Shown: positions 8,578 through 18,209 of the stretch, piece after piece | Layout of the letters: each line of letters starts with the position of its first letter | Position numbering within the stretch: position 1 is the first letter of the stretch | Assembly: GCA_031835245.1 (NCBI GenBank) | Contig: JAVKOQ010000282.1 | Span: 10,001 to 66,561, forward strand | DNA length: 56,561 nt | Origin: Balamuthia mandrillaris | Taxonomy: Eukaryota; Discosea; Longamoebia; Balamuthiidae | Direction of reading: 5' to 3' | Position numbers and translations under genes: made by a program | The notes under the pieces: model-generated | Seen by the model: the letters and a program-made list of their open reading frames with translations, nothing else | Told to the model about the DNA's origin: nothing | Databases searched by the model: none

Positions 8578-10618
8578 TCAGTTCTCTTTTGTGGGCGCGT
8601 TCGAGGAGGAGGTCTGGTTTGTGAAGGGGTCTGCCGACAAATAAGGTGATGAAGAAGCAGAAGATGAAGAAATTGGGAAGAGAGAAGCAGCAGTCGTCTC
8701 TGCTGCATGGCTTTGCGGTTGTTGTTGCTGCTGTGACAGGTGACCCTTTGCTGGAGCAGCGAACCACGAAGACAAGGCAGCGGCAGCGGCCAGCGTGCCC
8801 TTGAACAACGAAGTGGTGGCCGCAGAGTCGGTCCACTGTGGCTCAAAGGCAGTTGGCGGAGGCAGCAGCGGAGCCGGAGAGATAAGCTCTTCTAGCCCCA
8901 AGATAGGATCGCTGCTGCTATTGCTGCGACTTTTATGCATGTTGCTCGGATGGAAAAGCGGCGAGGACAAGGAAGAAGAGGTAAACGATGGAGGAGAAGA
9001 AAGGGGAGACAGAGAAGGCGGAGGATAAGTGCTAGCGCAGCTGGTGTTGCTCTGTGTTGGCGAGTTAAAGCAGACTGACGGAAGAGAAGAAGAGGTAAAG
9101 TAGGAAGGAGATGAGGAGGGCAACAACGTTGTTGCCGTTGTGGTCATCAGACCATGCGTGGACGTATTCCGACTTCCTTCGAGCCACAGGAGAGGAGGAC
9201 CTGAATGCATAGGACGAAGTTGGTGCTGTTGTTGCTGGTCTGGTAGTGCGCAATAGGGTGATGAAGGTTGAGAAGATGAAGAGTGGTAGGGGGAAGAGGA
9301 GTAGGAGGGTGACGAGGAATGACCAGTAGACCAAAGCCCAGAGCCATCAACGAGGTGAGGAAGACTTGGCGATGAGAAGGAGGAGGGAGGAGAGGACGCG
9401 GCGAGGGATGCTGTTGGCATAAACACAAAGTGAGGTTCGCGAGAAGAGGAAGGCTCTCTTTGGGATGTTGTGGGTGGTGTGGTTGGTTGTGAAGTTGGTT
9501 GAAGAGAAGGAGAGGGTGGCAAAGGCGATGACGCTGCAGAAGAGGAGGAAGAAGACGCAGAACCGCGATCAGGCTGTTGTTTTAGCCTTTGTCTCTTGTT
9601 GGTGCTTCTGTTTTTGTTCGGCCGTGTGCTGACGTTACTGCTGCCACTCCCAATGTGAAAGAAACCTCTTGGAAGAGCTGGTTGTGTTTCCAGCGCACAC
9701 ACCTCCATCCAAGTAGTTGTACCTTGTTCTCTGTTTTCCTCGTTGTTGTTGTTACTGCGGAAGTTCAATTGGAAGAAGTTGAGCACGCAGTCCTTGATGG
9801 GCCGCTTGTTGAGCTTGACATATCTGTCGTTCATGGTCCGAGGTGCTTTGGCTCGGATGAGTGGGGTCTCCGCCAACAACTGGTCCGTGTCCTTCTTGAA
9901 GACTCGAAACTTGTGGGCCAGGCTTTTGCGCTTACCGTTAGGTGCCTTGTTGAGCTTGATTACAAAGGGGCTGCTGAAGAGGTGGTCTCGTTGGGCTTCA
10001 ATTACCCAGCCGTCGCTGCCCTCCTTTTTGAGGTGGTGCACCACAAGAGGTTCTCGCCAGATATCAGATGGGGAAAAGTCCATCAATATGTGTCCTTTTG
10101 AAAATGAGAATAAAAGAAACATCAGTAAGCGGCAAACAGAAGAACAGCTTCTGAAGAAGAGAGGATTTCTTGGGCACAAAAGTACCAGCCGTTTCCATGG
10201 CAATCTCCGACTTATCTTCGTCCCAGTAGGCGCTGTAGGTGGGGGTATCGTGATGTCCACGCAGGATAAAACTCTGCAGGGTTACACGTATCACAGTCGG
10301 AGTGTTAAGAGCTCGAGACGGACTGTATAGAGTACCTAACGTTGAGCTTTGATTGTAATTGTTGTTATGCAACATGCTTGGAGTCGTTCGTCCGGAGGAG
10401 CAGGAGGAAGAGCAAGATATGGGGCGGTTCTCTTCGATGCTGCTGGTGCTCTCCTTTGTTCTCTTCCGTCTAGCTGCATGAGGGTTTGCTTGATTAACGT
10501 TGCCGACGTCCTCTGAGCTTGGGAGAGTCGACTTGTCGGTGCATTCCTTCCGCTTGAGCTTACCGACAGCTGGAAGCATGACGTGATACTGCTCCTGTTG
10601 CGTTGTACGACTCCACAT
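8578..10618 (-). CDS. putative transcription factor resembling CudA, two coding exons seen
   Basis: Exons 10618-10186 and 10094-8578 (intron 10185-10095) give 649 residues. The conserved core spans residues about 110-260: TYSAYWDEDKSEIAMETAG, SDIWREPLVVHHLKKEGS, WVIEAQRDHLFSSPFVIK, LAHKFRVFKKDTD, ETPLIRAKAPRTMNDRYVK and RPIKDCVLNFFQLNF. I recall this arrangement from CudA, the amoebozoan SH2-like nuclear regulator of Dictyostelium, but cannot check it. A basic patch (RRKRTKE) precedes it. The last 370 residues are Ser/Pro/Gln-rich and look disordered, as in transcription activators. Upstream segments at 10872-10740 and near 10690-10650 have splice-like ends and could be earlier coding or leader exons, so the N-terminus is uncertain. 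Confidence 0.6.
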
Positions 10619-11120
10619 GCCTTTGTATGTTTTGTTGGTTGTTGCTTACGTGTTATTAGCTTGGTAGTTACGATGTACTTCCAGATGGACTGGGTTTTGA
10701 ACAACGAAAGTGGAAGAAGTGAGAAAATAGAAAAAAAATGAGAACGCGTGGGTACTACTACTAATGCTTTGTCGTTGTTGTTCCTCCCAATCTTCTTCTT
10801 GGCGTTTTCGCGGTGGATGACAACCTGGCGAAGAGTCACTTTGAATTTCCCTAAAAAGGCTATTATGACCATATATGGAAGGTTTTCGTACAGAGTTTAT
10901 CCTTATAAAGAATTGTAAGGATAAATTTCATAAATTAGCAGATCGCATCATCCTATCAGAATTCAAAAAAGATTTGAAATGTCCAGTAGAAAATCAAAAC
11001 TGTTCCTAAGGTACAATAACGAAGGAAGAACAAAAGGGAACACAAGAAAGCAATGTTCACCTGCATGAACAAGCGGGAGGGGAGTCTCCATCCACGAACC
11101 TTGCGAGTCCGCCAAAAACT
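10619..11120. other. upstream region with possible 5' exons of the CudA-like gene
   Basis: The minus strand carries an ATG frame at 10872-10740 (MVIIAFLGKFKVTLRQ) ending at a GT site, then a short segment SIWKYIVTTKLIT between an AG and a GTAAGC. These could be leader exons of the gene at 8578-10618. The rest, down to the synapsin-like stop at 11121, is AT-rich 3' sequence with no gene seen. Confidence 0.3.
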
Positions 11121-11619
11121 TCATTCTGATCTGGGCGTTGTGGCCTCCTCTTGCACGGCCATAAGTTGCGCTCTCAATTTGGCTATCTCTTCCTCCACTT
11201 CCGCGGCTTGCTTTTGTTTTATCTCTCTCTTCTTGCTCTTCTTGCCGCCCTTTTTCTGCGCCTTCTTGTCCTTCTTCTCCTTCTTGATTGTGGCGATGCT
11301 GCTGCTGCTTTGCTTGGCCTTTTCCTTCTCCTCCATCTCCTTTTCCTTGCGAAGAAACTCCTCCTTTATCTTCTTCTTCTCTTGCAGCTCGTACTGCTTT
11401 CTTTCTTCCTCCTCTTTCTGAACAATTCTCTCCGCCCCTAACAGAGCTTGCTCCAGTTCCTCCATCATCAGCGCTCGCAGCATCTTTCGGACATCTGGAC
11501 AGTGTTTGGAGGAGTTGAGGCCGATAACCCCGGTTCCACACTTCAATATCTTGAAGCTGTCTACCTCCCTACTGCTAGAAAACGGTGTTACCATCCTTTC
11601 TTCTCGCTCTTTCGTTCTC

Positions 11620-11658
<39 letters not shown>

Positions 11659-12373
11659 CTCTACTAGTTTAGGTTAGATGCAGACGTACCTATGAAGAAG
11701 ATCCAAAAAACAAACTCGAAGATTGAGCTCGAGGGCGACCATGTCGATCCACTTCTTCCATCTCTCGTCGAGTGGGACGCTAGCTCCTTCCCCGCGCTCT
11801 TGTTCGTTAATGGTTGCATTGTACTTCAAACATTTGTACTGACTGCCAATTTTTTGAACACTCACCACAAAGTCGCTGTTGCAAAGAAAGAGAAAGCGAT
11901 AAACAAGAAGAAGAACGAAGAACGAAGAACAAGAACAATACAAATAACCCAAAAAAACAAGTTATGAGAAGAAAAAGAATGGACTACCTTTCAACAAACG
12001 GTTCCGAGGAAAGAAAGCTCTTATGCTTTGCCACTTCGGACTGCAAAAAATGATCCCACTCTCTTTTGGTCGATATCTTCATTTTTGGCCTCGTGGCCAC
12101 GTTGGCTGCCGTTCCAGTCTTGACCATCATCGGCAGAGGAGGCATAAAAGTGGTGGCGTTGTGGTACGGGTAAAAGTACTTTGGGACGAGCGGGAATTGC
12201 TTCTTGCCACCGTTCTTCGTTTTCAGCTCCGCCAACTTGCCGTATATTACAGCGTCGTCCAACATGCTGTTATAAAAAACGAGGATGGAAAGGAAGACAT
12301 CAGAAAGAGAAAAGAGTGAGAGATGAAAAACATACAAAAAAAAAACAGAAGCACAGATAAGAAAATAGAAAGA

Positions 12374-12417
<44 letters not shown>

Positions 12418-13069
12418 AAGAAAAGAACAAAGAACCAACAACAAGAAAAAAAAACAAAGAAAGAAGAGAGAGAAAGAAGAAAAGAAAAGACAAAAGTAAA
12501 ATAAAAAGGTATGAAAGAAAAAGAAAGAAAAAGTGAAGCAAACAAAAAAAAGAAAGAAAGGAATAACAAAAAAAGAAACAGAAAAAAGAAACTTAAAAAA
12601 AAAACATTTTAGAAATAAAAAAAAAGCCTGCGTACCTGTAAAAAGCGTTCAAGTTGTTGCAAGTGGGTATGTTGGCGTAGAGAAGGGCGTAGATAATGGT
12701 CTTTCGGTGCTGAAGGTCAGCCAGGGACCACTTGAACTCGCGGTCCTCGAAGAAAAACACATAGTCGGGCGTGAATCGTTTTTGAGAGCCTTGCAAGAAA
12801 AATGTTACCCCGGTGATGCCCTTTTTTTTAAAAAAAAAAAAGAAGAGAGGAAGAGAAACACGAAAAGAGGCGTGAGAAAGAAAAAAAAAAAGAGGCGAAA
12901 AGAAGCTGAAGGAAACAAGATTTACGGTAAGAGCCTCATCGATCGAAAGGTCTTGCCACGTGCTCTGTTCTACCAAGAACTGGCCTTCCTCTCCTATGGT
13001 ACATCCTCGCAGCAAGTCACGAAAGTCCACTCCAGTCCTTGAGTTGGCGACAACGAGCACCTGAGCCAT
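11121..13069 (-). CDS. synapsin-like ATP-grasp protein with a C-terminal coiled coil, five exons
   Basis: Exons 13069-12926, 12820-12636, 12266-11988, 11875-11690 and 11574-11121 keep phase and give 415 residues. The N-terminal domain matches the synapsin fold order: MAQVLVVANS, LVEQSTWQDLS, FTPDYVFFFEDREF, IIYALLYANIPTCNNLNAFY. The ATP-grasp half has FPLVPKYFYPYHN, LPMMVKTGTAANV, SSEPFVESDFVVSVQKIG, ERWKKWIDMVALEL and FKILKCGTGVIGLNSS. In animals synapsins bind ATP and coat synaptic vesicles; here a general vesicle or small-molecule ligase role is only an inference. The Gly-rich loop of animal synapsin C (HSGMGK type) is replaced by GTAANVATRP. Residues about 320-385 are a Lys/Glu-rich coiled coil. 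Another ATP-grasp family of the same fold cannot be excluded. Confidence 0.75.
11627..11654. repeat. (CT)n tract in synapsin-like intron 4
   Basis: The run reads GA on the sense strand of its gene, unlike most other intronic tracts in the window. Confidence 0.85.
12378..12414. repeat. (GA)n tract in synapsin-like intron 2
   Basis: The 370-bp intron 12635-12267 is almost purely purine on this strand, so pyrimidine on the sense strand, with a pure GA core. Confidence 0.85.
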
Positions 13070-13366
13070 TTTTCTTTCTATTCTGCGTTACAAAAAAAAA
13101 AACCGTTTTTATTTTATTTTATTTTTTAGAATTATTATTGAATTAAAATTATAAATTAATCGAATTTCCATTTACGGTGATTGTGACGTCCTCCATCCGT
13201 CTACAAAAAATCCGGACAGACTCATTTTGGTGCTCGTTGGGCCTTTCCGAGTGCCTGTGTATGCAGTGACGTCAGACAATTTCAAGAGAAACATGGTCTT
13301 GAGGGATGACGTCACGAATATCTTCGTACAGCAGCCCAAAGAAAATTCTGTCCAGAGGAAGAAGAT
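13070..13366. promoter_or_regulatory. divergent upstream region, synapsin-like gene / thioesterase
   Basis: This region separates two divergent genes. It carries two exact TGACGTCA palindromes (13267-13274 and 13307-13314) and a near match at 13183-13190. An alternative upstream in-frame ATG of the thioesterase lies at 13291. A bZIP/ATF-type shared promoter is an inference from motif and position. Confidence 0.4.
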
Positions 13367-16300
13367 GAAACGAAGCGCTTGCCTCGAAGTGCTGCGATCA
13401 CGGAAGTGGAAATGGGGACCCACCGTTGGTTTCGTCTTAGGTGGTGGAGCCACCACCAGCGCCATGTTGTACCTTAGCTCCACAAACCCCCACAACCGCA
13501 GGTTCTCCTCTTCCTCCCTTTTCAAAAATGGTAGATATCCCACCCCACGACCATAAACTTCCCACCCCACCGATAAAAATTCCACCCCTCAGGTAAAAGT
13601 CCCAACCTATTAGGGTGACATGAATTATGAGTAACTCTATCGTTACAATGCTACTGTGTTTCTCTTTGCTTGGCGAGAGGAATAACCGTTGTAAAAGAAA
13701 CTGTCAGGAATTGAAAGCATGCTGTATCCTTGGTCAACGGTTATTCCTCTCACCATTCTTGCCCGCCATACTTTTCTTTTTGTTCCCGCCTTTTTTTTCA
13801 ATAACGTTACCGTTACTTTTTCTTGGGTTGTAACAAGGTCTTCTTCTTTAACTTTTTTCTTTCAACTAGAAACAGCTACACACAACCATCACACACCTTT
13901 TTTGTTTGTTTGGCTTTTTGTTTTTTCCTTTTTTTTTTTCTCATTATGGAAGCGAAGAAAAAAAGATTTGCCGAGATTTACGGGTGGATTTTTTAACGAA
14001 AGGTTCCATTGCAGCAGCTTTCACGGTTGTACAATGGTGGAGAGGATGCTCCGACCTTTTATCGAGTCCAATGGAGATCAACTCGTGGGCTTACAAAGCG
14101 AACAGGAGTGAAGGTGCTTAGTAATCCGCGGACCACCCTTGAAGGAGTGAAAGTGTTGGTGGCGCCTAAAGTCAAGAAGGTGAAGAATGGGGTCCTTGAG
14201 GTTGCACTCAGCGAGAATCTTCACTGCTCTGGCGGCTTTGCCTGTGCTCCTCCTGCAAGAGGAAAGAAGAACAAAAAACTAAAGGCCTGTGAAGTACAAA
14301 GCCGTTGGGTGGTGTTTAGAGATGAGCTAAACACTGCCTACATCTACATCCAGAAGGAAGCCCAAAGCCACGGACCTGGGTTTTGCGCGCCTTCCGCTTT
14401 GCCTATGACACCTGCGCTTCGGCAGTGGCTCCGCCAGATGGATGGGCAAGGAACAAAAGAAGACGGAATGAATGGGAGAGGAGGAGCAATGACGGCGCAC
14501 GAGCTGCAACGAATGTTGCTGGGGGGCGCTTGTGAGCGGGTCAAGGATGCTCGGGATGTACCCACTGTGCAGGAGATTGCCACTGTAATCCACAACGGAA
14601 GGAAAAAACTGCGAATCGGCAAGAAAGGGCAAACCAGAGCAGAAGCCCTCCAAGAGGCCTTGAATCGGCCAGAACTGGCTTCTACTATCCTTTTCCCCCC
14701 TTTGGAGAGCCGTGAAACGTACATCCTTGATCGCACGGCGGCCCGTCGGCCATGGATGATTTTTCTGATCGCGCCTTATGCAGTCACTGTGCTTCAGCGA
14801 TGGGGTAAGGATGTAGTCGGCCTGGACAGCATCTACAAGCTATCCAAGTCACATCACCCCGTTTGGGCACTGGTGGTGCAAGATGACTTGGGACGGAGCT
14901 GGCCTGTTGCCTTCGCTGTTGCTAGCAAGGAACGCGCAGCAGTTGTGCGCTTTTTCCTTTCGTCTGTTCGTCACTTTTTTGAGACACAGACGACAACGAT
15001 CTACTCCCCAAAACCTACGTGGCAACCCTTCGTAATGATCGACAAAGACAAGGTGGAGCGTAACGGGGCGACAAGTGCTGGCTTTCAGGTGGTGTTGTGT
15101 GACTTTCATGCACAACAACTGTGGAGAAAAAAGTTGCGCAGTATGGTTTGTTCTCTCTCTTTCATGCATCTGCTCTCTCCCTCTCGTTGTTGCTCATACA
15201 AGTAGAAACTAACAATAATACCAAACAACAAGGGAAGGATGATGGAAGTGTATTGGGTTTGTTAAAAAGCCTGCAACATGCCATGACAGAAGATGCAGAG
15301 GAAGAAGCAACAAAAGTGTTGAAGAACTATTGCCAAAAAAAGAGGATTACCCGTTTTTGGCAGTACTTTGACAAGAACTGGCTTTCTCCTCCATGGGCAT
15401 CAACGTGGAAAAGCATTGATCGTCCTGGGTACCGAGAGGGCTTGTGGAATACCAACAATGCAACAGAGACGATCTTTCGTAGCATTCTTCGTGATTTCCA
15501 CTGCAAAGGCACCAAAGGGGATCACAACTTGGTCTTAACGCTAGCAGACAATGTGTTTCGCCGCTACAATGTGGAGCGCAACCGCATCGATGTACTACAG
15601 CAACGCCCAAGCCTTGGTGTTTGCCGGCTTTGGAGGAGATATCAAGAGGGATTGCGGCTGGCACAGCACCAACAGAGTGAGAAACAGAAAGAAAAAGAAG
15701 AAATAGAGAATGGCAGCAAAAACGATGACAACAACAACGACAGAGAGGAAAAAGAGGTAGAAGAAGGATTGAACGCACATTTTGTAGAGCTTGCTGACGG
15801 CGTTTTCAAATGGAATGAGTACGCCGTGACTATAGAATTGCCTTCATGCACCTGTCCTTACTTTCGGTATTATGGTAGGAGGTGCAAACACGTTTTTGGA
15901 CTTGCTGCTCATCTACAGAAAACATTTTCAGATCAGAACCTTTTAGAGCTTGGGCTGAAAAGACAAACAAGACGCACCAACAGCAGCACCTCACAAGTGG
16001 CAAGAATAGTTGAAGATGACATCGTTGAAGCAGATGATACTGACTCCCTGGAGCAACGTGTAGCGCCTGTTACCCTTGATGATGAAGATGTGGAAGGAGA
16101 GGAGGGAGATGAACAGGCCGAGGAACAGCAGGCGCTGCTACTGTTGGAGGAGCCATCGATGGATGAACTTGGTGAGGACGACGGCGGAGATCTTGAGGAA
16201 GAAACTTCTGAAGGAGAAGAACACAACAATAAGAAAGAAGAGAAGGAGGAGAAGGAGGAGAAGGAGGAGGAGAAGGAAAAGGAGAAAGACAAACTGAATG

Positions 16301-18100
16301 CAAACAAAAATCAAGGAACAAAGCATCAACATCCAGTGGAGCCAAAAATCGAGTACTCTAGCAAGGAAGAAGCAGAACAAGCAATCGCATATGCTACAGG
16401 GAAGTCATCACCTGGGAGGCCGCGCAATACAACAAAGCGGCCGAAAGTAGCAACCAACCTGCGACTCACAGAAGAATGTTTGCTTGAATTAAGTTAGTAT
16501 CTCTTTTTTTTAAACAAAATCTCTCCCTCCTTTCCTACTTTTAGCTAACACCTCACACAAACACCAGAAACCGAACGTACCTTTCAATCAAATTTAACAA
16601 AACCTGAAACAACAAATAAAAAGGCAGCGGCGGTGGCGGCGGCTGCACCAAAAAAACAACAAAATCAAAAAACAAAAACGCAAAGTGGTATGTTTGTCAC
16701 TTTTTGTATCAAGCAGATTCTTTTTCTGAAGTTGATTTTTGTCATTTTTGAAGAGTGCAAAGCAAAGCGTACCTCTCAATGGCAAAAGAACTGTAAAACG
16801 GAAGAGATCTATGGCGTCGCACCCGTGGTGAACTACCAGGATCCCCGAGTGGACAAAAGGAAGCCTCTCTCTCCAAAACGACAACTGAAGCCCAACCCAC
16901 GGTACCAGAAAACACAGGTCGTGAAGCTCCTCTCTCCTCAAAAAAAAAGAACAGAACGAAGAAAAGGTGCCCAGCGTGACAAAGAAAAGACTGGCCAAAA
17001 GAACAAAACGAAAAAAAAAAGCCCCCTAAAAAATAAATTTTTGATTTTTCTGATCCCTTTTCTCCACTCTCTAAAATAATGGCCAGCGCACGCTTTGGTG
17101 GCAAAATAGCACAAAAATAATAGGTTGTTATAAATACATATTAGGGTGGGTAAATTACCTGAGGGGTGGGACGTTTACCGAAGGGGTGGGACTTTTAGCG
17201 TTGTGGGGTGGGACGTTTACCCGATTCGGCCTCCCTTTTTGGCCAACGCGTTTTCGCGCAAGAAGCCGATGACAAGAACGACAAGGAGGCCGCACGCCCT
17301 TTCCCAAAGCTCTCCTGCTTCGCCCTCACCCCCACACCCTCCTCTCCCTCTCCCTCTCCCCCCTCTTGGCTCGTGGAGACAGTCACCAAAGAACCTGGTT
17401 GGGAGTACATACAGTTCCCCACCGAGCAACAACGTAAAGCCAAAGGCTTTGTCGGAAGTATGTGCCTCGCTCCATCCTTTTTCTTCCATTACTCTTCGCT
17501 CGTCTCTTTTCGTTTGTTCTCTTATTTGCCTCTTCTCTTCCTTCTCTCTCCCTCTCTGCTTCTCTCGTCTCTCATGCTCTCTTTCCTTCCTCTGCTTCTC
17601 TCATTCTCTCTTCTCTGTGTCACTCACTCTTCGTCATCCAAAAACACAAAAAAGAACACTTTTTCAGACACGAGGCCAAAGTGAAAGACTTTCAGCTCTT
17701 CCACAAGGAAGGGCAGCATCTTCTGGGCTACGTGGACTTTGGCTACGACTGTGAGGGTCCTCCAGGCTGCGTGCACGGCGGCTGCATCGCCACCCTCTTC
17801 GACTCCGCCTTTGGCAACCTGGTCAGCCAAATGTTGTCGCACGAGAAGAAGAAGACCTCCTGCGTCACCCTCAACCTCGACGTGAACTACCGCAAGTTTT
17901 TGCCGATGGGCACGCGCAAGAGGCTCGAGGCGGAGGTGCAGCGGAAGGAAGGAAGAAAGGTGTTTTTGACGGCGCGGATCGTGGACCCGGCAACGGGAGA
18001 GGTTCACTGCGAGTCCACTGCTCTCTTCCTGGAAATAGATCCCGAGAGATGGCGACAGCGACATCAGCAGCAGCAAAGAAAAGAAGAAGCCAAAGCGTAA
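13367..18100 (+). CDS. hot-dog (4HBT/PaaI) thioesterase gene, split in exon 1 by a MULE insertion
   Basis: The 3' part is clear: exon 17655-18100 codes HLLGYVDFGYDCEGPPGCVH, GGCIATLFDSAFGN, LNLDVNYRKFLPMGT and ARIVDPATGEVH, the HGGxIATLxD helix and strands of an acyl-CoA thioesterase of the THEM4/PaaI kind. Upstream, 17240-17457 codes PSWLVETVTKEPGWEYIQFP and joins it by an intron (17458-17654). This 5' piece has no ATG. The frame left of the transposon (13367-13522) starts MKRSACLEVLRSRKWKWG and ends RRFSSSSLF; across the 10-bp duplication CCTCCCTTTT it continues in the same frame as FGQRVFAQEAD. The head looks like a mitochondrial presequence. The gene is therefore probably inactive on this copy unless a start is supplied otherwise. 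Confidence 0.75.
13513..13522. repeat. left target-site duplication of the MULE
   Basis: CCTCCCTTTT is repeated exactly at 17230-17239. A 9-11 bp duplication is the norm for Mutator-like elements. Confidence 0.8.
14009..16497 (+). CDS. MULE transposase with SWIM zinc finger, two exons seen
   Basis: Exons 14009-15140 and 15203-16497 join in phase through a 62-bp intron. An N-terminal Cys/His region (ENLHCSGGFACAPPARGK) may bind DNA. The MULE core has KDVVGLDSIYKLSKS (first Asp), PVWALVVQDDLGRSWPVAF, PFVMIDKDKVERNG (second Asp) and VVLCDFHAQQLWRKK, with the third acidic residue probably in NNATETIFRSIL. A SWIM finger follows, SCTCPYFRYYGRRCKHVF (CxC...CxH). The tail is acidic with KKEEKEEK runs and a basic end (RPRNTTKRPK). 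No ATG begins the frame: a stop lies at 13994 and the first in-frame ATG is at 14405, inside conserved sequence, so a first exon is missing from my model. Confidence 0.85.
16498..17139 (+). other. MULE 3' region with possible further exons
   Basis: After the transposase stop the strand shows splice-like sites and two basic open stretches (16622-16690, AAAPKKQQNQK; 16755-17030, KRKPLSPKRQLKPNPRY) around a GTATGT...TTGAAG intron. They may be alternative C-terminal exons or an untranslated region. I could not fix a frame through them. Confidence 0.3.
17230..17239. repeat. right target-site duplication of the MULE
   Basis: This is the second copy of CCTCCCTTTT; see 13513-13522. Confidence 0.8.
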
Positions 18101-18209
18101 CGCTCTCTTGACAGGGTTGCGCACATATCGCCAAAAATTCATGTTTTACTCAACAGTTTAAAGCTAACACAACGAACTAACACACTTTAACAGTTCGCCA
18201 AAAGTTCCA

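Larger units (their letters stand above)
13523..17229 (+). mobile_element. Mutator-like DNA transposon (MULE), 3707 bp
   Basis: The element is bounded by inverted repeats of about 85-90 bp (13523-13611 and 17140-17229), about 80 percent alike by eye. Each repeat holds three tandem copies of a roughly 20-bp unit around TAAAcGTCCCACCCC, a probable set of transposase binding sites. A perfect 10-bp duplication flanks it. Inside is one transposase gene on the plus strand with a short intron and no stop in its main frame. The 13612-14008 stretch is T-rich and probably holds the promoter and first exon. It looks whole and fairly young, although the two inverted repeats have diverged somewhat. Confidence 0.88.

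Noticed and set aside
13540-13611. CCCACCCC repeats considered as telomere-like or satellite DNA
   Set aside because: They match the inverted copy at 17140-17229 and lie at transposon ends with a target duplication.
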